From NCBI GenBank assembly GCA_936432065.2, contig OW386287.2, positions 186,247,729 through 186,311,728 on the forward strand: DNA of 64,000 nt, given 5' to 3'. The notes under the pieces were generated by a model, which was given only the letters and a program-made list of their open reading frames with translations, searched no databases and was not told the origin of the DNA. The DNA is from Rutpela maculata. Lineage: Eukaryota > Arthropoda > Insecta > Coleoptera > Cerambycidae. A program made the position numbers and the translations under genes. Shown here in pieces: positions 1 through 10,606 of this stretch; within the stretch, counting starts at the first letter, position 1; each line of letters opens with the position of its first letter.

Positions 1-276
1 TAAGTAGTTTCTAAGTGTTTTAAAACTATTCTCTAGTTGTAAATTAAAAAATTGTTAGGTTTAAGTCTTATTTATTTTTAGACAGGAGTCCTAACTCCAC
101 ATTCGATGTGTTGTCCTAACTTGAATCGAACCCGCTCCATCCGACCATACATTCACCACGGCGCTACACGACGTGGTTGTGCGGTCGGCTCTGTACCAGG
201 ATACGTTCAGGTGCATGTTTGTATGCTAAACATCTAATAAATATTTTTGAATTGAATTGAAATTGAAATTGAAATC
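1..276. other. AT-rich flank, no gene
   Basis: No coding region is supported here. Positions 84-200 are less AT-rich and contain a small hairpin-like stretch near 165-182. Positions 249-276 are a short GAATT/GAAATT simple repeat running directly into the SINE-like sequence that follows. Confidence 0.5.
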
Positions 277-469
277 CAAAGGTCTCGTGTTCGATCCCTC
301 ACATAGTAATTTTTTTTTTTTTCATAAATATTTTTATTTTCACAACAAAGTTGGTATCACAAAATTTAGAATGTCCAAAAACTAACATTATTTACAAGAA
401 AAATGCGAAGAGTATCCTATAGAATCTGTAACAATTGTATAAAAAGCTCAGTAAATCGGCGAAGAGTAT
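277..469 (+). repeat. tRNA-derived SINE copy 1 (5'-truncated)
   Basis: A pol III B-box-like GTTCGATCC sits at 289-297, followed by a T-run and a body of about 160 bp. The same body occurs on the opposite strand at 8398-8540, ending in the same motif (about 8574-8590). Copy 1 lacks the A-box part of the tRNA-like head; a simple repeat stands where it should be. Seen: two diverged copies of one head-plus-body sequence in opposite orientation. Inferred: a SINE family. The alternative, terminal inverted repeats of one 8.3-kb element, is less likely because the shared unit carries a pol III promoter. Confidence 0.55.
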
Positions 470-1621
470 AATGCTTCCACTAGTTAAAAATGATTTCGGA
501 ATTATTACATTGTATAATGGTTGTGGAGAAACATTATTTATTATTTCTTTCTATACTAATAAGTAGATTTTAAATTTTTAGAAGAACTAACCAAAACACT
601 ATACCAACACACAATATCGTGTTGGTAATACTAAATTGCCATTGTCATTTTTTTTGTATTTTTTTTTCACCTCAAACTTTTTGTTTATGAAATTTATTTA
701 TTTGTAAATAAAATACAAACACAGAAAGTCTAATGTGAAGCATACAAAACAACACAAAATTTTAAAATATCATAATGCATCGCATTTGTAAATATTTTAG
801 GGTAAGTCTAAATGTACTCTAATTATTGTTTTACTTTAGTTTAATAACTGTATTCAATATTTGTTCTCATTTAAAATTACTTTGTATTAAACTTGACATG
901 AAATAGCTATTACTCTTTGATTGCACATTTGAATTCTTCCTTTGATAACCAAATACATTTTGACATTCATTTCCTTTTCTTTTTTATCTAAAGACCAAGA
1001 AATTAATAAATGGAATGGGATAAGAAATGTTTACCACATATCTATGGCTTTGATATTCAATCGGAATTAGTGTTATCAATTTTCACTAAAGCAGAATTTT
1101 CTTCATTAGTCGATTTTTTTGTGGAATTGAAGTCTGTATGTAAAACTTTTGATAATCTGCAATGGGACAAACTGTGGGTTCTATTATTGGCGATAGGAAC
1201 ACTCAGCCATCTGGTCTTTATTATTCTGTGTACGTACGTATGTACATACGACTTTAACGATTGTTTGGGGGGCAATTTTTTTTGTGGAAATGTAATCTGT
1301 TTTCAGAAAGTTACTGTAAAGGTTTGTCCAATCTGAGAGTTGAGCGTTTTTTTGAAATTAGGTTTTAATTTACATTTTCCAAGGAAACTTGTTTTTTCTC
1401 ATCTCTTGCGAATATCTAGATAAACGTTGCTTCTAGGAAAAAAACGGGTAGGGATCTATTAGAAAGATTATAAAATGATGATGAATTTGCGTTTTTGAAA
1501 AATTCCTGTAGGATTAATGGTTTCGCTGCTATATACATTTAAAGACAAAATTTCGATTTCACCCGACAGCATTTTTTTCAAATTAAATGTCATGGGTCAA
1601 GATACGGCTAGGCAACCCAGT
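470..1621. other. AT-rich stretch without supported gene
   Basis: Very AT-rich. A 108-codon open frame at 1010-1336 (+) encodes a hydrophobic stretch near its C terminus, but I recognise no family and see no splice or start context, so I do not call it a gene. Confidence 0.5.
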
Positions 1622-1716
1622 CAGAGAACTGATACCATAGAGAAGCGACAATATCGTCAGTTCCTTTGACATTTTATGGCCCGGTTCTAATGACATTGAT
1701 ATAAGTGAAAGACAAC

Positions 1717-1846
1717 CTCTTACACTGAGAGAACTGTAAAGTTTGATGTACACTGATAGTAATTCAGTATATGTACTCAACACAATCTCTTACACTGAGA
1801 GAACTTTAAAGTTAGATGTACACTGAAGGTAATTCAGTATAATATG
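1717..1846. repeat. Two tandem ~70-bp subterminal direct repeats
   Basis: Both units begin CTCTTACACTGAGAGAACT and end in ATTCAGTATA with a few substitutions between them. The period is 70 bp. They lie about 95 bp inside the left inverted repeat of the 1622-4324 element and themselves contain GAGAGAACT, resembling the terminus. Confidence 0.7.
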
Positions 1847-2338
1847 TTACTATGCCACATATTAAATATAATTAAATAATAGTTTATGTTTTAAATACTA
1901 TTAGTTTCTAAAAAAGGCTAAAAAACGTAAAAAAAATGTAAATAATATATTAAATATCAAATATTTACATTCACATATAATAGAATGTATACGTTATCAA
2001 AACATATTTTAGAATAATATATTGTAGATAATATTGCAATTTATTCTATTTTAATCTTTTTTTGTTTATAATTCTAAAAATTAAACAAACAACATGTTTT
2101 ACAAAAAAGATTTTTATTTCTAATGTACATAAATTCTATTGCTAAGTTGAATATACAGGGTAGTATAGTACGTATTATATGCTCATGATACAACACTTTT
2201 ATATTTTGGAAAAGATTATGATGATGATAACTAGTAATATATTAAATATGACTTGAGGCAAATATCACTTTTGGTTTCAGATTAATAAATTAACGCACTC
2301 AATTTTAGAAAATCGTCATTTATGTTTATGTCTAAAAA

Positions 2339-2520
2339 TCAAATTCCAAATTCAGTTCCATCCATTACATTTAATAATGATACAATTAAATATTCGCCAT
2401 TAACAAAATTTTTAGGACTTCGTATTGTTGAAAAATTGTCATAGTCATCATATTGATGCGTTACAGAAAAAAAAATTTCTCCTGTTATTGGAATTCTTCT
2501 TAGAATATGAACTTTTATAT
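2339..2520 (-). CDS. Possible terminal exon, unidentified protein
   Basis: On the - strand a good 3' splice site (pyrimidine-rich tract ending TTTTCTAG) stands at 2522-2521. It is followed by an open frame of about 60 codons ending in TGA at 2339-2341. The peptide includes ILRRIPITGE and VNGEYLIVSLLN, which reads like a folded protein rather than random AT-rich translation. It lies inside the P-like element, so it could be the last exon of the transposase gene or a captured host exon. I do not recognise the family. No upstream exon with a matching donor was identified. Confidence 0.3.
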
Positions 2521-3059
2521 CTAGAAAATATTTAAAAAATATGTATTATTGCCTCTTATATTCACACTTACAATATTTAACTTATATTTAGGCCACAGCG
2601 TATCTACAATCTTCCATGCTTGGAACCTACAATAGGGCATGTGCACGTGACGTCACATCTAACCTCAAAAATATATATTTCTTAAGATTTACATGTATTA
2701 CATAGCTATTATTAAAATGTCGGCCTGGTTCCTGTACTTTCAACCAAAATCTAGTTCAATATAATGTTTATGAAGTTTTAAATAGTTTGTCCCAATAAAA
2801 TAAGACACTTTTTTCAGGTTAGAAATATAACCTATAATTAAAAGTCTATTTTTATTAGTCAACAATATTGAAAAATTATTTGCGTGAATTTTTAAATATT
2901 TGCTTGGAGCCAATATGGCTCCAAGCTAAAAATGCGTATAGAAACATTAAAAATAAGAATAAACTTAAAAAACTTAAAATTTGAGGTTATGTTAGTTATA
3001 TGATGCACATACCTTATTAGTTTATATAAACCAAATAATCTACTTGATATTGACTGGAT

Positions 3060-3680
3060 ATATACACTAAAAATTATAAATGTGACAATATTTTAACCTT
3101 TCTATTTACTTTTTTGTCAGTTTTAGTAGTTTTTAAATCCCGATTTGTGTATTTAATGGAAAAAAAAAATCTTCATTCTTATAAACAAATTTTTAACATA
3201 TACTTTTGGGAATTCTAAACATGGATGAATAAAATCTGTGTTGTTCATTATGTTAAATAACGTATTAGAAACTGCTCGTCCAATACAAATTTCCTCAAAT
3301 TGAGAATTAAATATATATGTTCTAATTTGTAAATAAAATTGACAAATTCCTTTGGAGGTGATAGCAGGTTTCCATAAATATTTTTTCGGTGTTAAAAGCT
3401 TTGAAATAAACTAATAAGTTATTTATATTTAGTGTCTCGCATTGTTTCCCAAAAGATTTACAAATATCGCAAGAGTGTACTTCAAGGGTTTTTTCAAAAG
3501 ATATCCACAAACATAAGTGAAAACATTATTTTGCGTGGATATATTTTCTTTCGTATAACTGTAATCAGGAAGAATAAGGGGTTTATGAGGTTTTTCTTCT
3601 TCCTCTTCATTAATCGTGTCAGTTATGTTAGTAGATTTTATAGTCATGAATAATTCATCCAAATTATCCTGGCAATTCAT
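3060..3680 (-). pseudogene. Transposase C-terminal remnant (P/THAP9-like)
   Basis: Two overlapping - strand frames (3680-3429 and 3510-3322) join by a frameshift near 3500. Across the join the peptide runs VFTYVCGYLLKK, then HSCDICKS. Further downstream, about 3300-3060, come FIHPCLEFPK and YTNRDLKT. The Y-V-x-G-Y-L-x-K-K...H-x-C-x-x-C arrangement followed by a [YF]-[TA]-N-R-[DE]-L-K tail is what I associate with the C-terminal part of P-element/THAP9-type transposases. At least one frameshift and an internal stop break it. Alternative: another DDE transposase with a similar Cys/His region. Confidence 0.4.
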
Positions 3681-4324
3681 GTGATCAGAATGAAAATAGT
3701 TTTTTGTTTATCGATTTTTACTTCTATTTGTACATGTGTTAAAATAAAATATATTTTAAATTTTGCTTTTTTAGTTTCCTCTTAAAGGAACTCTCCCTTC
3801 AAGTCTATTTTTAATAGCATTTACCTATATTTTTTTTAACAAAATTATCCGATTCATGTGTACAATAAATTCTATATCGAAAAAATATTAAAATATACAC
3901 ATTTTAAATGGAAAAATACAATTTTCCAATACATACCCAAACCAGAGGTTATATCGGACACATTTAAAAAATAATAAAAAAACATATTGCTCACCTTAAT
4001 TTACTTTTTTTACATTAAAATAAGTTCCCTAAATATACCTCTACCAATGTGCTTAATCAGATTTAAATTACGCAGATTCGTTCTTGAAATATTCAAAGAA
4101 ATCTTTAGAAATCACTAGATTTATACCCGATTAACGATAACTTTCAGAGCAAAGACACACCACTGGTGTTCTGTTCTCTAATTCAGAGAATTAGACCAAT
4201 GGTGGTTGGGTCATCTTTGACGCAATGTAAACATGTGGAACTGACAACTAAACAACCTATTTGTCATATGCCACGGTACACGCGGGAAGTCTTGCTGTCG
4301 CTTCTCTATGATATAAGTTCTCTG

Positions 4325-4440
4325 ACCTAGTCACGATCTATTAGCCTACTATTTCTTATCTGAATAACAGATGAGGGTATTAACTTCTTATGCCGGATCT
4401 TCGACTATAATATAAGATTTGAAATCGTCTACCCCAAAAA
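4325..4440. other. Short spacer
   Basis: AT-rich sequence between the P-like element and the dispersed repeat; nothing recognised. Confidence 0.5.
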
Positions 4441-4962
4441 TCCATAAAATGATATGCCACATCGGTAGTGGGAGTGGGGGTGGTAGAGGGGGTGGATGAA
4501 GTAAAAAAAAAAATTTTGAGGCCTTCAGTTCTTGTACACACACTAAATCACAATTTTATTTTTTCACTCCCTTCAATAATGGGGGTGACTAATGCTAGAA
4601 AACTTTTTGAGACCTTAACTTTTCTTATGTATACTAAATACCAATTTTATGGACTCTTGCTTGATTTACCTATTTACCCCCATTTACCCCCAATTTACCT
4701 CCCAACTCTTCAACGGAATAAGATTAAAATATAATCTAGTTCCAGTTCTGGTTAAAATACATACATGCATCAAATTTCAAGGCAATATCTTAAACGGTTC
4801 CAGAGTAATTGTGCACACAAAATAGTTACAGACCGACAGACAGAAAAGTTTTTTTTGCTCAAACTTAAAATTTCAACGTTTCATGCCATTCTAAGCTTAT
4901 TTAAACAATAAAAATTTTCAAAAAATTTTTTGCTTTATACTTCCACTAGATGTGGAAGTAAT
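4441..4962 (+). repeat. Dispersed repeat family, copy 1 (~520 bp)
   Basis: The reverse complement of this block recurs at 30587-31101 with roughly 80 percent similarity by eye. Shared landmarks are GATGTGG/CCACATC near one end, a run of ACCCCCATTTACCCCC, the oligo CAGACCGACAGACAGA, and the terminal CTTCCAC...GTGGAAG. There is no convincing open frame: an 88-codon frame at 4468-4734 is not conserved in the other copy. It is probably a non-autonomous interspersed element of unknown class. Confidence 0.7.
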
Positions 4963-5496
4963 TATATTGTTATTATTATTAGAAATTAAGTTACACCTAT
5001 GGTAAAAAATATTAGTTACCTTCATCAATTTAACTACTTAATAATTAATTAGTAACAAAAAACACCCAAACTTTGTAATCAATAATATATATCAATATTG
5101 TTCGTATTAACTTGGGAAATGTTTGGCTGAAATATTTATGAACTACTATTGCCCTGTCATTAGAATTCTTAACAGAATTATAATTTCTCGTATCATAATT
5201 AATTATTAATATTGTTTTGTTTTACCTTGACTTGCTTAAAAAGAATATGCATGTGTTTTAATAAATTAGTTGCATAAATTGTAGATGGCCCCAAGAATGC
5301 CATATCAGAATTAGTGTTACAAATTGATGACAACCTTTTGTGTACACAGCACTTGCTGTGAATGATAAATATGAGTCAGTCTTAACTAGTAGGGTAGACT
5401 GAGTGTGTGTGGTGATCATAACAGTATAATTGGATAGTGCCTGGTGGCTGTTGATTATTTTTTTTTACTTGGAGAGAACTACAATACGAAATTAAA
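4963..5496. other. AT-rich intergenic or intronic DNA
   Basis: No repeat partner or gene recognised. Confidence 0.5.
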
Positions 5497-5520
5497 ATGA
5501 AGTTTAAGAAATACAAAATT
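5497..5520 (+). CDS. Possible short first coding exon
   Basis: ATG followed by seven codons (MKFKKYKI), then a perfect donor ATT|GTAAGT at 5521. It ends in phase 0, the phase at which the CERT exon at 21793 begins. If spliced to that exon it would give a CERT isoform lacking the PH domain. This rests only on an ATG, a donor consensus and phase match, which can easily occur by chance. Confidence 0.15.
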
Positions 5521-6017
5521 GTAAGTTTACATATGACTAATGGATTTTCTGTTTAGCATTATTAACATTATTGGCATTTAAATAAGCCTACCTAGTTAAT
5601 TGCAATCAATTATTTTTTAACTTGACCTATATTAGTGGTGCACATGTGTAGGTGCAAAGAATAATTTTAAAAATATAGTGCTTTAAACTGTTGTATAGTG
5701 TATATTCTTTTTTTTTATATTAATAATACCTTTTTTTTTTTTTAACAGAAAAAAAAAATACTTATTGAAAACAGTTTAGTATAATGAAAAAATAAGACGC
5801 AAAGATACACATTTTTTTATTGATATAATATTAAATTTCTTTGCAATCAGCTAATTTTATAAATAAAGATTAATTTTTAGGAAACTCTTTTGGACCAACT
5901 TGTTTGTCCATCTATCTGTCAGTTCTGCCCCAGCGGTTTATCTCCAAAACTATTATAGCTAGAAATGTGAAATTGGAGGAGTTAATGCCCCAAAAAAATT
6001 CGGATAAAGATCTAATG
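5521..6017. other. AT-rich, no gene
   Basis: T-runs and A-runs (5708-5760); nothing recognised. Confidence 0.5.
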
Positions 6018-7566
6018 AAATTGACGATTTGCACGAAAGAAAGTTTGGTAAAAAGTGTCTAGATTGGCATCACTGTAATTCACTACACATGTTGGCCAGC
6101 TCCACGATCATTAAACTATAACGGTTACCTCATCCAGTAGCTTCTAGACGAAGGAGCGCGCGGGGGGGAACTTGAGTCTAGCGCGTACGTCATGTAGCCA
6201 CCGATATCTTTGTCTCTATCTTTTGCATAGGAATAGGATATATGTCTCTTGCACGCTTTATTTGTTTAATATTCAGATCTAGGTAAAGTCTAGGTATATC
6301 CAGAGCCGGCACTAGTTGCCGCGTGTCGTGTTTTCAATTTGTCTGGCATACTAACGACAGTGTGGTTATTTTTATATTGTTTGTCGCACGTCGCACTGTC
6401 ACTGTCTGGTGTAATAAACTAGTTTGCTGTCGTCCCAGTGTATACTATTCGTTTATATCAGTTTTTATTAATTGAGTGAGTAGCAAAATGTCTAGTGCCG
6501 GCCCTGGCTGGGTCTAGAGGCTACGTCATTTGCAGTTACCTCCCCCGCGCGCTCCTTCGTCTAAAAGCTGCTGGATGATGCAACCGTATAGTTTACTGAC
6601 CGTGGACCAGCTCGTCTAATTTACAAACTTTGCAACAATTAAAGACCTATAATATAATAGTCATAACATTGTTTTTCTGAAATCGATCGGCAATGTCTAC
6701 ATTTTCGGACCGATTTCAGATCGAAAAATGCACAATTCCAGTGTTTTAGTCCGTTGCTAAGAAACTATCAGAAAACAGACCGGAAAAGATCCGTTGCCAA
6801 GCAACGATCAACAAAACCGTACGGGAATGTTACTTTCCCGGCCTAGGCCGGGAAAGTAACATTCCCGTATGGTTTTTTATGTATATTTTAGACAGTACCT
6901 AAATACACGCAGACAAACCAACTCACATTAAAATTGTATTTATTAGTAAGCAGTTAGATTGTAATGAAGAAATGTTATGTATTAATACAAATTCCTTAAT
7001 TTATAATACTATTGATTGTGATTTCAGAAAAAATAGTATGTGTATTTTGGTGTGAAAGCACATTCCCGGACTTCGATGCTTGTTAGCCTCGGCTAGCGCC
7101 TCGACCAACAATTTGCATCGTCGTCCGGGAATGTATTGCTTTCACACCTAAATACACAATATACTATTTCATTACCTTTAATATTAAACCTACTTCCATT
7201 GAATATAAATCATCTTTATTAGGTTGTTTCGTAGTCTATAATATTTAAAAAATGTCGAATTATGCAATTTGTCAAACACTGTTTTCAACTCTCAGTTTAG
7301 AAGAGTTGGCAGCAGTGATTGACAAATTGTATAATTCGACATTTTTTTAAATATTGTAGACTACTAAACAACCTAATAAAGATATATTCAATGGAAGTAG
7401 GTTTAATATTAAAGATAATGAAAACAATGTTATGACTATTATATTATAGGTATTTAATTGTTGCAATGTTTGGAAATTCAAGAGTTGGTCAACATGTGCA
7501 ATGAATTACAGTGATACCAATTTAGACACTTTTTACCAAACTTTCTTTCATGCAAATCGTCAATTT
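6018..7566. mobile_element. Foldback element with nested insertions
   Basis: Outer arms are 6018-6115 and 7490-7566 (inverted, near-identical across AAACTTTCTTTC...AATCGTCAATT). The next arm segment, 6600-6682, pairs with 7425-7480. A hairpin lies between 7168-7296 and 7314-7425. Inside the left half, 6112-6600 is a separate inverted-repeat element (ends pair over TAAACTATA...GAAGGAGCGCGCGGG). It contains a third pair at 6300-6316 and 6493-6509 around AGCCGGCACTAG. No transposase frame is visible, so these look like non-autonomous elements inserted in one another. Confidence 0.6.
6813..6876. repeat. 64-bp near-perfect palindrome
   Basis: AAAACCGTACGGGAATG reads into its own complement with the centre at GGCCT/AGGCC. 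One of 32 pairs is mismatched and there is no loop. It lies inside the 6.0-7.6 kb foldback cluster. Confidence 0.85.
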
Positions 7567-8397
7567 AAGGAAAACTAGCTAACTTTCTATTGTTATTAAC
7601 ATTTTAGTTAATAATAGTGTAGTAAAACTAATAGTTTAAATCACTTTCTAAGGAATTGTTTTACAATAGCAATTTTTTGCTGGAACTTGTCGGAAACATT
7701 ACAAGTGTAGCAAAAAGTTTTGGATTAAATCTTTGTACCGCAAGTCATTTGTTTAAACAAAAGAATGTTGAAAATTATGTTTTTTCAACTATGCCTCTTT
7801 TGGAGCTAAATCGTCATACCAAATTTCAAGTTGGTATGTTGGCAACAATGCCGAAAAAACAAAAACAAAGTCGAAAAATGAATCATCGATTGTTTGAGTG
7901 CATGAAGTCGCACAGCAAAAATTTCTTTTATTGTAGCTTCTTTTATCATCTTTTCAGTGATAGTAACAACTTTTTTTTTAATTTTTAAACCTTTTTTTTC
8001 TTAATTTGTTTATTTTTTTTTAAACAAATTCACTTTTCTTATCAATATTTTGACCAAAAATAAAAATTATTAATATGTGTTAGAAGCAGATAAAGAAAGA
8101 AACGATTTAAAACAAAAAAAGTTGTATCTACACCAATTGGAAGCTGAGATATGACATTCTTTTTCGGTGAAAAGTGAATTTGTTTAAAAAAAAATTAAAC
8201 AAATTAGAAAAAATTCTTTAAGGTACTTATATACTGATAGGAGCGAAAATTAAAACGCGAGAGAGTAAAAAGATTTGGCAACACTGTATTAAATATGACT
8301 GTCATATATACTAATCTGCTTGTCACTGCTTGTTAATTTTTTGCAAAATGTATTTTTAGTTTAGATTAAGTTAGAAATAGATAACAAGCTAAAAATA
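7567..8397. other. AT-rich, no supported gene
   Basis: A 110-codon open frame at 7656-7988 (+) ends in a Phe/Asn-rich tail from AT-rich DNA and matches no family I know. Otherwise long A/T runs. Confidence 0.45.
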
Positions 8398-8636
8398 TAC
8401 TCTTCGCCAATTTACTGAGCTTTTTATATAATTGTTACACATTCTATAGGATACTCTTCGCAGTTTTCATGTAAATAATGTTAGTTTTTGGACGTCCTAA
8501 ATTTTGTGATACAAACTTTGTTGTGAAAAGAAATATATGAAAAAAATTGAAAAAAAAAACAACCAACCTGTATGGGATCACACACGATCTTTGGATTGCA
8601 AGGCAAAATTCTAGCCACTAGACCATCACATATTGC
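8398..8636 (-). repeat. tRNA-derived SINE copy 2
   Basis: Read on the - strand, a tRNA-like head with an A-box-like TGGTCTAGTGGCTAG (about 8611-8628) and a B-box-like GTGTGATCC (about 8574-8590) is followed by a T-rich joint. The body is shared with 277-469. This is the more complete copy. Its head starts about 30 bp from the left LTR of the errantivirus. Confidence 0.6.
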
Positions 8637-8666
8637 TAGGGAAATTGAATGTTTGCGATATATATC

Positions 8667-8981
8667 AAATAAGTTTACGAGGATTTCTCGGTAGAAGAAA
8701 ACTGCAATATTGGACTAACTTCTTTATTAGAACAGCTTACAACACTTTCTGATGGCTGCGAGTTTGGTACGGATATTTATATGTCCGGTTTATCAAACTT
8801 GTGGCCATTTGATAATATTTATAACTATATTTATTAGACGTTTAATAATCAAAATAAAATAATGGGTAAACAAGTGATAGCGTAAAACTATCAATATTAT
8901 TTATAACTATATTTATTATGACATTTACTAGTATCGTTATCAAAATAAAAATAACGAGTAAACAAGTGATAACGTATAACT
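8667..8981 (-). repeat. Errantivirus 3' LTR (left copy)
   Basis: 315 bp. It differs from the right LTR by one inserted G (8690-8691 region, CTCGGTAG versus CTCGTAG) and one G/A substitution near 8969. On the - strand it begins AGTTATACG and ends CTTATTT. Confidence 0.93.
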
Positions 8982-8992
8982 CCTCCCTTCTT
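8982..8992 (-). promoter_or_regulatory. Polypurine tract of errantivirus
   Basis: On the - strand AAGAAGGGAGG directly abuts the 3' LTR, in the position of the plus-strand DNA primer. The env stop codon (8991-8993) overlaps it. Confidence 0.85.
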
Positions 8993-9587
8993 AAAATGGA
9001 TTCATATCCTTTACCTGAAGGTTTGAATCTTGGAGTTCAATGGGTTCATTGGGCGGTTTGCCTTTATTTATAATTTTTATGTTAAATGGCTTTGTCTTGA
9101 AATATTTAAAGAAAACGTAAATTAAAATTACAAAGATAATCAAAAAAATAAGAAAGTAGAGAATCCAAGTGTGATGAGTAGGAGTCTTGAAGTCTTCAAT
9201 TTCTAGTGGTTGGAGTTGCTTCAGTGATTCAGACATTTTGCTTAAGTCTGCGGGAAATTCTTCTAAGTGAAGGTCTGGTAGTTGGGACATAGTATATCTT
9301 TCAATTTTCGGTAGATAGAATGGACGTCCTTCAAGTCTAGTACTATCTATCGAGTAGGTAGTGTTTTTAATAATAATGCTACAGTTGTGTTCGAGTGTAA
9401 CTTCGCTGAGAGTATTTAGTTGAATTATTTCTTGTTCTGGGCATGAGCTTTTAATAACAACTTCTTCTCGAGGGAAGCAAATAATTTTATCTTTGGAAAT
9501 CCTTAATAGAAGATCGGTATTTACTTTGTTCTTTTGTAGGACACAGTCGTTAGGTTGTTTTCCTTCTAACAAGTTAAGGAAGTCCAA
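8991..9587 (-). pseudogene. Errantivirus env, C-terminal part (transmembrane subunit)
   Basis: 198 codons encoding the membrane-proximal part of an envelope glycoprotein. It has Cys-containing ectodomain sequence, possible N-glycosylation sites (N-x-S/T near 69 and 75), a hydrophobic transmembrane segment at about residues 141-161 (WILYFLIFLIIF) and a short basic/polar cytoplasmic tail. It overlaps the upstream env frame by 22 nt in a different frame, so env is split by a frameshift near 9570-9590. It has no start context of its own; the Met at its head is incidental. Confidence 0.85.
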
Positions 9588-10606
9588 GGTAGAGGTTCTC
9601 CATCACAAATATGGTATTTGTTGATCGTTTGGCAGGCAGTGTCTTTCCATAAATGGGCAGAACGATCAATACTCAGTACTAGGTAGGGTTTTGGTGGTAT
9701 GAGGATAGTGTTATTTAAGGGAATAGGAATTAACTGGACTAATTGAAAGTCTCTGATGTCAAAGAGTGGGATAGTTAATTGAACATAAATCAAATTCTTG
9801 TTAACTTTAGTCTGAATGTGAAATAATCTGTAATATTCATCAGTGTCTATTTTTAAGAGGTTTCTAGAGTTATAAAGAGTTACTAAAGTCTTCAAAATAT
9901 GTATTAAGTCTGAGTGAGACATGAAGAAATGATGTATAATTCCTGAATAGGAGTTTACTAGTGCATTTTCTAAGGTTTCTAAGTGATTTAAAATGAGTAG
10001 AAAGTTCTGTGATATTTGGTTTGCTAAGCTTTGGCAATATACGTTTTTTCCTAAATTATTAAGTTGGTTTATTGTCGTGTTCAAGTGAAACATGATTGAT
10101 TTTTCATTTATTTCAATGACCCCTAAAGTTTTGTTTATTCTATCCATTAGTTGCGTATACAGAGAGGTTCTTAGGTTTAGTTGAGCCGTTAAAGAATGTT
10201 GATTCTTCATAAGAGTATTTAACTTTGAATTTATGTCTTCTAAGTCATCTGCGTCAGGAGTACCGTATAAGAATTTATTAATCTTTCCAATAGCATTAAC
10301 TAGTCCTCGTCTTTTTCGATTCATGGGTTGAAAGTTTAGGAATTTTGAATATACTAGTTTCGAGAGTTGGGTTAAACGCGTGTTTGAATAATTAGTACAT
10401 ATATTCGGGAAATCTAACATATTTTCGGTAGTCTGTTGGATTTGATTTTCGACTATGTTTAAGTCGATGATGTAAGAGAATGAGTGATAGTTATTAATAA
10501 GTCGGGTTGGTTGGTAAGTCATTAGGTAGATGGGGTTATGAATGGACTTGATTTTTAGGCAATATGTCCTCAAAATCAACAGTAGTACTAATAGGAGTGG
10601 TGACAT
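9566..10606 (-). pseudogene. Errantivirus env, N-terminal part (surface subunit and fusion region)
   Basis: 346 codons. Residues 1-17 form a signal peptide (MSPLLLVLLLILRTYC). A furin-type site RKRR stands at residues 97-100 and is followed at once by a glycine-rich hydrophobic segment (GLVNAIG), as in insect errantivirus and baculovirus F-type envelope proteins. Coiled-coil-like heptads follow to about residue 200. The frame ends at 9566 and continues shifted in the 9587-8991 frame. Its start overlaps the end of the integrase frame by 71 nt; errantivirus env is normally made from a spliced RNA. The frameshift makes it non-functional as it stands. Confidence 0.85.

Larger units (their letters stand above)
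1622..4324 (-). mobile_element. P-like (THAP/P superfamily?) DNA transposon, decayed
   Basis: The ends are 29-bp inverted repeats, 1622-1650 and 4296-4324, matching at 27 of 29 positions and starting CAGAGAACT. The flanks are ACCCAGT and ACCTAGT, which may be a 7-bp target duplication with one change. Just inside the left end are two direct repeats of about 70 bp (1717-1786 and 1787-1846), reminiscent of subterminal transposase-binding repeats. The interior holds a transposase-like remnant on the - strand (about 3060-3680). The assignment to the P superfamily rests on that remnant and on end structure and is tentative. Confidence 0.5.

Noticed and set aside
1010..1336. 108-codon + strand frame
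   Set aside because: No family match, no codon or splice support, and an overlapping antisense frame of similar quality.
7656..7988. 110-codon + strand frame
   Set aside because: Ends in low-complexity Phe/Asn sequence from AT-rich DNA and resembles no known protein.
277..8636. A single 8.3-kb transposon (or Polinton) with SINE-like TIRs
   Set aside because: The shared ends carry a tRNA-like pol III promoter and body, better explained as two SINE insertions; no integrase or polymerase B coding lies between.
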